Assembly: GCA_017482005.1 (NCBI GenBank)
Contig: JAFUOI010000003.1
Location: 124,001 to 188,000 of the forward strand
Reading direction: 5' to 3'
DNA: 64,000 nucleotides
DNA from: Lachnospiraceae bacterium
GTDB taxonomy: Bacteria > Bacillota_A > Clostridia > Lachnospirales > Lachnospiraceae
Under the pieces are notes generated by a model, which was given only the letters and a program-made list of their open reading frames with translations, did no database searches and had not been told where the DNA came from. Shown here piece after piece: positions 17,050 through 25,687 of the stretch (position 1 is the stretch's first letter; every line of letters starts with the position of its first letter). A program made the position numbers and the translations under genes.

Positions 17050-18249
17050 ATGAAAGTATTGATGATTAATAAGTTTTTGTACCCGAATGGCGGTTCGGAA
17101 ACTTACATTTTCAAATTAGGTGAATATCTGATGTCGCAGGGGAATGAAGTACAATATTTTGGCATGGAACATGAAGGTCGCTGTGTCGGAAATAAGGTGG
17201 AAGCTTACACAAGTGATATGAATTTCCATGGAGGCTCAAAACTTGCGAAACTCACATATCCGATTAAGACAATCTACAGTAGTGAGGCTCGGAAGAAAAT
17301 ACGTCTTGTACTGGATGATTTTCGGCCGGAAGTATGTCATATAAATAATTTTAATTATCAGTTGACACCATCGATTATTCTGGAAATAGTAAAATGGCGA
17401 AAAGACACAGGATGTAAATGTAAGATTGTTTTTACTGCGCATGATTACCAGCTTGTGTGCCCGAATCATATGTGTAATATTCCAAGTACACATGAGAATT
17501 GTGAAAGATGTCTTGGCGGACAATTCAGTCATTGTATGAAAGGAAAATGTATTCACGGGTCTACGGCTAAGAGTGCGATTGGTATGATGGAAGCTATATT
17601 TTGGAAGTGGAAAGGTGTTTACAAATATATTGATACTATGATTTGTTGTTCTAAGTTTATGAAAACAAAAATGGACAGCAATCCTTTGTTTAAGAAAAAG
17701 ACAATCGCACTGCACAATTTTATTGATAGAGTAAGTGCAGAAAGCGTGGAAAAGAAAGATTATGTACTTTACTTTGGTCGTTTTTCTGAAGAGAAGGGAA
17801 TTGATACACTGACAAAAGTTTGTGAGCAGCTACCGGAAATTTCCTTTGTTTTTGCAGGAAGCGGACCGCTTGAAGAACGTATAAATAGTGTAGAAAACAT
17901 TCAGAATGTAGGTTTTCAGACGGGAAAAGATTTGGAAAAACTGATTCGTGAGGCAAGATTTTCTATCTATCCTTCCGAGTGGTATGAAAATTGTCCATTT
18001 TCTGTTATGGAATCGCAGATGTATGGGACACCGGTACTCGGTGCAGATATCGGAGGTATTCCGGAATTAATACAGGAAGGAAAGACCGGCGAGTTATTCA
18101 CGAGTGGTGATGAAGCGAGCTTGAAAGAAAAAATCCAAAATTTGTGGAATGACAAAGAACGGATGAAAGAATATAGTGAGAATTGTAAAGAAATCAGTTT
18201 TGATACGGTGGAAGAGTACTGTGAGAAACTGATGAAGATATATGAATGA
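17050..18249 (+). CDS. GT4 family glycosyltransferase with Cys-rich insert
   Basis: A 399-residue GT-B enzyme (ATG at 17047 is an equally possible start). MKVLMINKFLYPNGGSETY is the usual N-terminus and YPSEWYENCPFSVMES the donor-binding C-terminal motif. Between residues about 135 and 165 a Cys-rich insert (PNHMC, CERCLGG, HCMKGKC) could bind a metal, a variant known in GT4 enzymes of gut bacteria. Donor unknown. It is followed closely by the radical SAM gene. Confidence 0.85.
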   Translation: MKVLMINKFLYPNGGSETYIFKLGEYLMSQGNEVQYFGMEHEGRCVGNKVEAYTSDMNFHGGSKLAKLTYPIKTIYSSEARKKIRLVLDDFRPEVCHINNFNYQLTPSIILEIVKWRKDTGCKCKIVFTAHDYQLVCPNHMCNIPSTHENCERCLGGQFSHCMKGKCIHGSTAKSAIGMMEAIFWKWKGVYKYIDTMICCSKFMKTKMDSNPLFKKKTIALHNFIDRVSAESVEKKDYVLYFGRFSEEKGIDTLTKVCEQLPEISFVFAGSGPLEERINSVENIQNVGFQTGKDLEKLIREARFSIYPSEWYENCPFSVMESQMYGTPVLGADIGGIPELIQEGKTGELFTSGDEASLKEKIQNLWNDKERMKEYSENCKEISFDTVEEYCEKLMKIYE

Positions 18250-18266
18250 AAATGTTGGAGGAAAAC

Positions 18267-19442
18267 ATGGCAGAAAAAAAATTAAACGGAACCGTTATTG
18301 TGACATATCGTTGTAATGCGCGTTGTTCTATGTGTAATCGTTATAAAGCACCTTCCAAACCGGAAGAAGAAATTTCGCTTGAAACAATTAAAAAATTACC
18401 AAAGATGTACTTTACGAATATCACAGGTGGTGAACCATTCATACGTACAGACTTAAAAGATATTGTGCGTGAACTATATAAGAAAAGTGATCGTATCGTT
18501 ATTTCTACAAATGGATTCTTTACAGATCGTATTGTGGAGCTTTGTAAGGAGTTTCCACAGATTGGTATTCGTATTTCTATCGAAGGGCTTGAAGAGACAA
18601 ATAATGAAATTCGTGGATTGGAAGATGGATATAATCGTGGGTATACTACACTGAAAAAGCTTGTGGAAATGGGAATGAAGGATGTTGGATTTGGTATGAC
18701 AGTACAGGATCGTAATGCGCCGGATCTTGTTCCGCTTTATCAAATATCCAATGAAATGGGAATGGAGTTTGCTACAGCTTCCCTTCATAACAGTTTCTAT
18801 TTTGTGGAAGCAAAGAATATTATCAAAGACAGACCAATGGTGGCGCAGAATTTTGAAAACTTGATTAATGAATTGCTTCGTTCCAAGAGCCCGAAAAAGT
18901 GGATGAGAGCATATTTCAATCACGGACTGATTAATTATATTTACGGTCAGAAGAGATTGCTTCCGTGTGATATGAGTTTTGACACTTTCTTTATTGACCC
19001 GTATGGTGATGTTATGCCTTGTAACGGGACGAAGGATAAAGAAGTAATGGGAAACTTAAATAATCAGTCATGGGACGAACTTTGGAATAGTCCGGAGGCG
19101 GAGGCTGTCCGTACCAAGGTAAGATGCTGTGACAGGGATTGCTGGATGATTGGTTCTGTTTCACCGGCGATGCACAAATATATTTGGAAACCTGGATTTT
19201 GGGTTGTATGGCATAAATTGAAATCGTTGTTTACAAAGAAGCCATATTCTATGTATGAGAATAAAATTGTGCGTGATTATCGTGACGGAAAAGTTACCAA
19301 AGAGGATTTGGATAAATGTTCTACCTGCGATATGTGTGCAACAATCAATGATGGATTGTCAGCTGCAAGCAGAGAGCAGCTGAAAGATAGGACAGGAGAA
19401 GAGATTGTTGATGCAGATATTGCGGAGCAGATGAAGGAATAA
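18267..19442 (+). CDS. Radical SAM/SPASM domain protein
   Basis: A 391-residue enzyme. CNARCSMC near residue 20 is the CxxxCxxC site for the SAM-cleaving cluster. NITGGEPF is the SAM-binding GGE motif. The C-terminal half holds SPASM-like cysteines (LPCDMSF, VMPCNGT, RCCDRDCW) and a further CSTCDMC. The function in the EPS locus is not recognised; a sugar or lipid-carrier modification is an inference. The start at 18267 is chosen because GGAGG lies five bases upstream; an ATG at 18246 overlaps the previous gene. The next two genes (pyruvyltransferase and FrhB-like) form a functional trio with it by position. Confidence 0.85.
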   Translation: MAEKKLNGTVIVTYRCNARCSMCNRYKAPSKPEEEISLETIKKLPKMYFTNITGGEPFIRTDLKDIVRELYKKSDRIVISTNGFFTDRIVELCKEFPQIGIRISIEGLEETNNEIRGLEDGYNRGYTTLKKLVEMGMKDVGFGMTVQDRNAPDLVPLYQISNEMGMEFATASLHNSFYFVEAKNIIKDRPMVAQNFENLINELLRSKSPKKWMRAYFNHGLINYIYGQKRLLPCDMSFDTFFIDPYGDVMPCNGTKDKEVMGNLNNQSWDELWNSPEAEAVRTKVRCCDRDCWMIGSVSPAMHKYIWKPGFWVVWHKLKSLFTKKPYSMYENKIVRDYRDGKVTKEDLDKCSTCDMCATINDGLSAASREQLKDRTGEEIVDADIAEQMKE

Positions 19443-19464
19443 AGAAAGTAGAAAAGGTAAGTTG

Positions 19465-20565
19465 ATGAAAGTAGCAACGATAACCAGACATGCGATAACG
19501 AATTATGGTTCGCTTTTACAATCAATAGCCACGCAGAAGATTCTTGAGAGTCTAGGCTATGAGTCCGAAATTATAGACTACGTTCGAACAGATGAGACAC
19601 CTGAAAATTGGGAAAAGACGCTTTTAGAAAGAAAGATAGGATGGAAGCAGAGTAAGATAAAAAGATTAGTATATTTGCTTTTACGAACTCCTGAGAGTTT
19701 GATTGCAGGAAAAAAATTTGAAAAGATGAGGAAGAGATATCTCAATCTTTCCAAAAGATATTGCAGTCCTGAAGAACTGAAATCCGATGTTCCGCAAGCA
19801 GATGTGTATATGACAGGGAGCGACCAAGTGTGGGGGCCTGTCGCCAATGGAACTTATGATGACAGTTATATGTTATCTTTTGTTCCACAGAAAAAGAAAA
19901 AAATAGCATTTGCGGCAAGTATGGGAAAAATGATTGTTTCTGATGAAACGATTGAGTTGTTTAAAAGATGGTTGCCTATATATGATAGCATTGCGGTTCG
20001 TGAAGATAGTGCGGTTGAGTTTCTGAGCAATCTGGGTGTTAGCTCCGATGCTGTTTTAGACCCGACACTACTTATAGGTGCTGAAGAATGGGATAAACTG
20101 GCGTCAAAACAGAAGAAGAAGAACTATATTTTAGTATATCAGTTGCATAATGACCCCAAATTAAATGAATATGCAAGGATTCTTTCTAAAAAGATGAATT
20201 TAACGCTGATAAGAGTTTCACCGACATTCCATCAGATTGCACGAGGTGGCAGATTCTGTTTTTTACCGGAATTGTCAGAATTTTTGATGTTAATCCGGGA
20301 TGCGTCTTTTATGGTGACAGATTCTTTTCACGGGACAGCGTTTGCGATTAATTATAATACACCATTCGCAGAAGTGTTGCCGGAGAATGGGACCAATAGT
20401 AGAAATATTAGCATTTTGAAACTGACAGGTTTAGAGGATAGAGTTATTACCTCAAAAGAAGCGTTGGATAAAATGGACTATGCAGTAGATTTTAGCTATG
20501 CAAATGAACAGATAGAACAAAAAAGAAAAGAATCTATATCAATATTATGTAAGATGCTTAGTTAA
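19465..20565 (+). CDS. Polysaccharide pyruvyl transferase family protein
   Basis: A 366-residue protein of the PS_pyruv_trans family (CsaB/WcaK fold). MKVATITRHAITNYGSLLQS matches the N-terminal Gly/Asn loop. VYMTGSDQVWGPV and VTDSFHGTAFAINYN are the two diagnostic motifs. Known members put a PEP-derived ketal on a sugar, giving negative charge. Many homologues paired with FrhB-like proteins have no tested activity, so the reaction here is inferred. Start 19465 is preferred over a TTG at 19462. Confidence 0.85.
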   Translation: MKVATITRHAITNYGSLLQSIATQKILESLGYESEIIDYVRTDETPENWEKTLLERKIGWKQSKIKRLVYLLLRTPESLIAGKKFEKMRKRYLNLSKRYCSPEELKSDVPQADVYMTGSDQVWGPVANGTYDDSYMLSFVPQKKKKIAFAASMGKMIVSDETIELFKRWLPIYDSIAVREDSAVEFLSNLGVSSDAVLDPTLLIGAEEWDKLASKQKKKNYILVYQLHNDPKLNEYARILSKKMNLTLIRVSPTFHQIARGGRFCFLPELSEFLMLIRDASFMVTDSFHGTAFAINYNTPFAEVLPENGTNSRNISILKLTGLEDRVITSKEALDKMDYAVDFSYANEQIEQKRKESISILCKMLS

Positions 20566-20586
20566 AATAATGATGGAGGAAAAGGC

Positions 20587-21702
20587 ATGAAAACTGTTTG
20601 TGAAAGAAATAAATGTGCCGGCTGTATGGCTTGTATAGATGTATGCCCGAAAGATGCGGTTAATATTCAAGATAGTCTAAGTGCCTATAACGCTGTTATT
20701 GATGAAGAGAAATGTATAAATTGTAACGCTTGTCATAAAGTATGCCAAAGAAATCATTTTGCACAATTAATAGAACCTCAATTATGGTACCAGGGATGGG
20801 CAAATGACCCGGAGATACGAAAAAAGGGGTCGTCAGGTGGTGTGGCTTCGGAATTGGCTAAAACCTTTTTAGACGAAGGTGGCGTTGTATGTAGTTGTGT
20901 ATTTTCAAAAGGAGAATTTGTTTTTGAGTTTGCTGAAACAAAAAAAGAATTACACAAATTTGCAGGTTCAAAATATGTAAAAAGCAATCCTATAGGTATT
21001 TATAAGGATATTCGAAAGAAACTCTCAGAAGAAAAGAAAGTTTTGTTTATTGGTTTACCATGCCAGGTTTCGGCAGTGAAACGATTTATTCCTGATAAGT
21101 TACAGAATAATTTATATACGATAGATTTAATTTGTCATGGAACGCCTTCGCCAAAAATATTAGAAAAGTTTTTGGAGCAGTATAAGTGTAAATTAAGTGA
21201 AATGAAAGATGTACAGTTTCGTAAAAAAGCAAAATTTCAGGTGCTGGAGGGGGAACAGGGAGTAGTTGAAAAGGGTGTTTGTGATAGGTATTTGATTTCG
21301 TTTTTAAATAGCCTTAATTATACAGATAATTGCTATGAATGCCAATATGCGAGGTTTGAAAGGGTGTCGGATATTACATTAGGAGATTCATGGGGAAGTG
21401 AACTGTCAGAAGAAGAACAGAAACAAGGAGTTTCGCTTATATTGGTTCAAACAGATCAAGGATCAGATTTGCTGAAACGGGCGGATTTGCATTTAGTAGA
21501 TGTGGATTTGGAAAAGGCAATTGAAAATAATCATCAATTAAAAGAACCTTCAAAAAAGACAGGAAAGCGAACAAAATTTTTTGATGGGATTAAAAAAGGG
21601 AAAAGCTATAACGGTCTTGTTTATAATGCGTTTCCAAAGAAATGCTTGCGGCAGGATATTAAGAAGATGCTGATTAAATTAAGACTATACGAGGCTAAGT
21701 AA
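20587..21702 (+). CDS. Coenzyme F420 hydrogenase/dehydrogenase beta-subunit-like protein (FrhB domain)
   Basis: A 371-residue iron-sulfur flavoprotein. Two ferredoxin-type [4Fe-4S] motifs are at the N-terminus (CAGCMACIDVCP and CINCNACHKVCQ). An FrhB N- and C-terminal domain follows, with GSSGGVASELAKTFL, FIGLPCQVSAVK, DLICHGTPSP and ITLGDSWG. Clostridia generally lack F420, so another flavin or electron carrier is likely. It typically stands next to pyruvyltransferase-like genes in EPS clusters, as here. A redox step on the glycan or its carrier, possibly with the radical SAM enzyme, is an inference. Confidence 0.85.
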   Translation: MKTVCERNKCAGCMACIDVCPKDAVNIQDSLSAYNAVIDEEKCINCNACHKVCQRNHFAQLIEPQLWYQGWANDPEIRKKGSSGGVASELAKTFLDEGGVVCSCVFSKGEFVFEFAETKKELHKFAGSKYVKSNPIGIYKDIRKKLSEEKKVLFIGLPCQVSAVKRFIPDKLQNNLYTIDLICHGTPSPKILEKFLEQYKCKLSEMKDVQFRKKAKFQVLEGEQGVVEKGVCDRYLISFLNSLNYTDNCYECQYARFERVSDITLGDSWGSELSEEEQKQGVSLILVQTDQGSDLLKRADLHLVDVDLEKAIENNHQLKEPSKKTGKRTKFFDGIKKGKSYNGLVYNAFPKKCLRQDIKKMLIKLRLYEAK

Positions 21703-21721
21703 AATATGGAGAATATACTTT

Positions 21722-22687
21722 ATGAATGAATTGATTAGTGTTATTGTACCGATATATAGTGTGGAAGAATATCTTCCGAATTGTATAGAAAGTATTCTTA
21801 GGCAAACATACAAGCATCTCGAAATTGTTTTGGTAGATGATGGTTCGCCGGATAGATGTGGAGAAATATGCGAAGAGTATGCGAAAAAAGATGATCGTAT
21901 CCGTGTAATCCATAAAGAAAATGGTGGATTATCAGATGCAAGAAACAAAGGCATGAGCATTGCAACAGGAAAATATTTTACATTTATAGATAGCGATGAT
22001 TATATATCAGAAGATTATGTGGAGTATTTGTACAAACTTTTGAAGGAGCATGATGCAGATATATCAGTTTGTGATTTGATTATGACATCCTCTATGAAAG
22101 AAACAGAACAAAAAGATTCTAAATCTGTTTTTAAATATAGTGTGGATGAAGCATTGGAAGCGATGTTATATGCAAAAGTTTTTTCGACTTCCGCAGATGC
22201 TAAGTTGTATAAAAGAGAGTTGTTTGAAGGCGTTGAATATCCTATTGGAAAATATATGGAAGATTTGTTTACCACATATCGCTTGATTTGTAAAAGTAAG
22301 AGAATTGTATGTGGAAAGCGTGTGTGTTATTACTATTACCACAGAGAGGGAAGTATCACACAGAGTGTCTTTTCCGAAAAGCATTTGCATAGGTTTGAAG
22401 CGTTAAAAACTATGTATGAAACAGAGATAAAAAATCGTTCGGAAATAGTTCAAAAAGCATATAGGAGTATGATGGTTTCGTCTATGGCAGCATTATTAGC
22501 TAAACAACCACCGAAGAGTGATCGGATTGACGAAATTTGGAGAGAGGTTAAAAAATACTTAGTTGGAGCTATAATAAATTCTAAAAATAGTAAAAGGATT
22601 CGTGCACAGGCATTTTTAATGTTATTCGGAAGAAAAGTGGCTACGTTTATCATTGTTCGCTATTATGCTATGAAATGGGATAAATAA
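21722..22687 (+). CDS. GT2 family glycosyltransferase
   Basis: A 321-residue GT-A enzyme with ISVIVPIYSVEEYLPNCIES, VLVDDGSPDRCGEIC, NGGLSDARNKGM and FIDSDDYIS (DxD). These are the standard motifs of capsule GT2 enzymes acting on lipid-linked units. The C-terminal helix near 300 is amphipathic rather than membrane-spanning. From about here to 44 kb the DNA becomes visibly more AT-rich. Donor unknown. Confidence 0.9.
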   Translation: MNELISVIVPIYSVEEYLPNCIESILRQTYKHLEIVLVDDGSPDRCGEICEEYAKKDDRIRVIHKENGGLSDARNKGMSIATGKYFTFIDSDDYISEDYVEYLYKLLKEHDADISVCDLIMTSSMKETEQKDSKSVFKYSVDEALEAMLYAKVFSTSADAKLYKRELFEGVEYPIGKYMEDLFTTYRLICKSKRIVCGKRVCYYYYHREGSITQSVFSEKHLHRFEALKTMYETEIKNRSEIVQKAYRSMMVSSMAALLAKQPPKSDRIDEIWREVKKYLVGAIINSKNSKRIRAQAFLMLFGRKVATFIIVRYYAMKWDK

Positions 22688-22737
22688 TGCTTATAGATGA
22701 GAGCAAAATTGGATATTAATGTTGGTGGTGAGAGACG

Positions 22738-23946
22738 GTGCGATTTATGTTTTCAATAGAAAAAACCTTTTTTGAGGTAATAATGTATTATCATACAGTA
22801 TATATGCTTTTGGCGGTGATAAGTCCGGAGTCTTCTTTAAAAAATAAGTGGGCTTTACTTTTTTTAGTGTGTATCTATCTGTATTATAATAATCGAGTGC
22901 GTCGAGTAAATAGAATTGCCTTCATTTTTAACAATGTATTTTTGATTGGTTATACTTTGTATATTGCGCTTAAATGTGGTTTTTCGCAGGTGTTGCATGT
23001 AGATTATTATAGTTATGTTTTATTAATGTATGTGTTTTTGACATTTTCTAATGTTGATGTTGTAATGCGGTTTAAGAAGTTTTTAGTGTGTTACCATAAA
23101 AAATTTTTAATTTCTACAATAATGTTTTTTTCTCTTCTTCTAGTTAGTATTCTTATCAGAAATGGTTTGCGGGTCGGACAAGGGTCAAGCATACCTGTTT
23201 TATATGGACCATACTCTATACCGCATGGCTTAGCCTATTCTTTAATTGGAATATATTGTGCAGTTTCTATTTTGTACAATACATATCATAAAAATTTCTA
23301 TTTGATTTTAAAAGGCGTATGTATCTTGTGTACGATATGGACGGCAACAAGATCGGCAGTATTAGCGTTGGCATTCATAATATTTGCAGATTATTTGTCG
23401 ATAAGGAAACCGAGAGTCAAAGTGATGCTGGTTTATATAGCGTGTATTGCTTTTTTCTATTTGCTTTTCTTTACAGATATAATTACAAACAATCCTTTAG
23501 TACAAAAAACTATAACGGCAATGGGAACAGGATCTATCACAAATGGAAGAGAGAGATTTGCTGCGATAGTTATGGATTATTATTATAATTTTACAACTAT
23601 TTCAGAAAAAGTATTTGGAATAGGGATGGAAGCGGTACGAGGTTCGTTGAAAAATAATCCGACTGTAAACGTGGCAATACATGCGCACAATGACTATGTG
23701 AACGCCTTGTGTGGATACGGAGTATGTGGATTGTTAATATATATAGGGGGACAACTTTTGGCTTTGAAAATAAATAAGAAAGTATGGAATAAATTATTAT
23801 TACAATTGTTCTTGTTTATTTTAATTTATTATAACGGATTGGCAATGTATATGGTTTTAACACCGGTATTGTTGATTATATATGCTTTCTTTTTAAGTGC
23901 CGAAGAAAATCGAAAAAAATACATCAAAGGGGAGTGTCATGAGTAA
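22738..23946 (+). CDS. O-antigen polymerase/ligase-like membrane protein (Wzy-like)
   Basis: A 402-residue protein with about 11 hydrophobic segments. A large external loop (residues about 250-325) holds TNGRERFAAI and AIHAHNDYVNALCGYGVCG. The HxHN(D/E) pattern within a loop is typical of Wzy/WaaL-type proteins. Translation probably starts at GTG 22738; ATG 22747 is the alternative and the ribosome site is weak for both. As the only such protein in the window it is the best candidate polymerase. Confidence 0.75.
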   Translation: MRFMFSIEKTFFEVIMYYHTVYMLLAVISPESSLKNKWALLFLVCIYLYYNNRVRRVNRIAFIFNNVFLIGYTLYIALKCGFSQVLHVDYYSYVLLMYVFLTFSNVDVVMRFKKFLVCYHKKFLISTIMFFSLLLVSILIRNGLRVGQGSSIPVLYGPYSIPHGLAYSLIGIYCAVSILYNTYHKNFYLILKGVCILCTIWTATRSAVLALAFIIFADYLSIRKPRVKVMLVYIACIAFFYLLFFTDIITNNPLVQKTITAMGTGSITNGRERFAAIVMDYYYNFTTISEKVFGIGMEAVRGSLKNNPTVNVAIHAHNDYVNALCGYGVCGLLIYIGGQLLALKINKKVWNKLLLQLFLFILIYYNGLAMYMVLTPVLLIIYAFFLSAEENRKKYIKGECHE

Positions 23947-24997
23947 AGTTATAGTTCTATGCAGCACGCCTTATCAGATTATATGTGCTTTAAGAATAGT
24001 CGAGGAAAAGTATCCGGGGGCGATGGTTGATATTGTATTGACAGATACAATTACAAATGTTGAGGGGATATATGAAAGACTTTCTCAAGAATCTGAATTA
24101 CGAAATGTATTTTTGTGGCGTACAAAAGGAAAAATTTGTTTTAGCCGGATTCAGAAAATTTTATATGCTATATGTCCTGCAAGAATGGCAAAAAGGACAT
24201 TGAAAAAAAATGATTGTGAGTTGGTAGAAAAATATGACATATATCTTTTTGCTAATCTTTCACCTATTGCCATGTGTCTTGGAGATGTCTTGCGTAGAGA
24301 AAATCCTAAAATAGAAGTGGCAATGTATGAAGACGGATTCAGTACGTACTCATCATATACCGGAGATTTTTATAAAAATAGAAAACAGAAAATTTTAAAG
24401 AAATTCTTTTTTTCAGTGAATAAATTATATGTTTTTAATCCGGATATTATAGAATGGAAACCGCAATTTGAAGTAAAAAAAATCACACCATGTTTTAAAG
24501 GGGATACTTTAGAATTAATAAATCGGATCTTTGAGTATGATATGCTTGAAGATGATTATGGTAAAAAGGTTGTCTTCTTTGAAGAAAGTTATTCCAGTGA
24601 CGGGCGTCCTGTCGATGATGTGGAAATGTTAGATATTATTGCGGAAAAGCTAGGAAAAGAAAATATTATTGTAAAAATTCATCCGCGAAATCCTGTCAAC
24701 CGTTTTGCAGAGAAAGGTTACATTACAAATAGGAATAGAAGTATACCTTGGGAAGTTATATTAATAAACGAAGAGTTTAAAGATACAATTTTCGTGACAA
24801 TGGCTTCTAATGCGGCAATGAATCCTTTCTTTTTATTTGGAAAAAAGAATAAGGCGATATTATTATATAAATGTACAAAAATGCCGGAATCAATGCATAA
24901 ATCTATCGTAGAATTTGATGACAGGCTTTGTAGCAAATATCCGGAAATTTTTGTCATTCCCCAAAATCTTGATGAATTAAAAGATATAATAAAGTAG
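23939..24997 (+). CDS. Sialyltransferase-fold glycosyltransferase (GT52-like)
   Basis: A 352-residue protein, paralogous in motifs to the gene at 1333-2442. KVIVLCSTPYQIICALRI is the Rossmann start, MYEDGFSTYSSY (near 131) carries the acidic-acidic-Gly motif, VKIHPRNPVNRF the HP motif and TMASNAAMNP the Ser motif of bacterial sialyltransferases. The start at 23939 has AAGGGGAG just upstream and overlaps the polymerase gene by eight bases. The cytidylyltransferase gene is 16 bp downstream, which fits a CMP-sugar donor. Confidence 0.75.
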   Translation: MSKVIVLCSTPYQIICALRIVEEKYPGAMVDIVLTDTITNVEGIYERLSQESELRNVFLWRTKGKICFSRIQKILYAICPARMAKRTLKKNDCELVEKYDIYLFANLSPIAMCLGDVLRRENPKIEVAMYEDGFSTYSSYTGDFYKNRKQKILKKFFFSVNKLYVFNPDIIEWKPQFEVKKITPCFKGDTLELINRIFEYDMLEDDYGKKVVFFEESYSSDGRPVDDVEMLDIIAEKLGKENIIVKIHPRNPVNRFAEKGYITNRNRSIPWEVILINEEFKDTIFVTMASNAAMNPFFLFGKKNKAILLYKCTKMPESMHKSIVEFDDRLCSKYPEIFVIPQNLDELKDIIK

Positions 24998-25013
24998 TGT
25001 TTGGAGGAGAATA

Positions 25014-25673
25014 ATGAAAGTAGTAGCAATTGTACCAATGAAATTAAATAATCGGCGTCTACCGCAGAAAAATACTAAATGTTTTACAAACGGGAAACCG
25101 CTTTGTTATTATATTTTATCCACCCTTCTTAAAGTGGAACAGATAGATGAGGTTTATGTATATTGCAGTAATCCGGATATTCAGGAGTTTATTCCGGAAG
25201 GTGTGAAATATTTGCAACGTTCTACATCACTTGATCAGGATACAACAAAAATGAACGAAGTGTTGAACTGTTTTGCTGAGGATGTTTCGGCGGATATATA
25301 CGTTATGACACATACTACAGCACCGTTTATTTCAAAAGAATCTATGGAAAAAGGATTAAATGCTGTAATAAGTGGCGAATATGATTCTTCATTTGCGGCA
25401 AAGAAACTTCAGGATTTTCTTTGGAAAGACGGGGTTCCTTTTAATTACGAACTGGATAATATACCACGTACACAGGATTTACCGGCACTTTATGAAGAGA
25501 CAAGCGGTTTTTATATTTACAAGAAAGAAGTAATGACGCAGTTGAATAGACGTATCGGAGAGAAACCATATATCGTTGAAGTGGGAGAAATAGAAAGTAT
25601 TGATATTGATGAAGCAGAAGATTTTATGATTGCGGATGCGATTTATAATCATATTTATCGAAAGGCTGACTGA
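25014..25673 (+). CDS. Acylneuraminate cytidylyltransferase-family CMP-sugar synthase
   Basis: A 219-residue enzyme of the NeuA/KdsB fold. VAIVPMKLNNRRLPQKNTK is the CTP-binding N-terminus (more Lys/Asn than the usual R-x-GSK). HTTAPFISKESM and VGEIESIDIDEAEDF are the conserved substrate and metal regions. It activates an ulosonic acid with CTP. The substrate may be the NeuB product or the product of the aldolase encoded 14 bp downstream. GGAGG precedes the ATG. Confidence 0.85.
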   Translation: MKVVAIVPMKLNNRRLPQKNTKCFTNGKPLCYYILSTLLKVEQIDEVYVYCSNPDIQEFIPEGVKYLQRSTSLDQDTTKMNEVLNCFAEDVSADIYVMTHTTAPFISKESMEKGLNAVISGEYDSSFAAKKLQDFLWKDGVPFNYELDNIPRTQDLPALYEETSGFYIYKKEVMTQLNRRIGEKPYIVEVGEIESIDIDEAEDFMIADAIYNHIYRKAD

Positions 25674-25687
25674 AAGGAGATTGGTTG

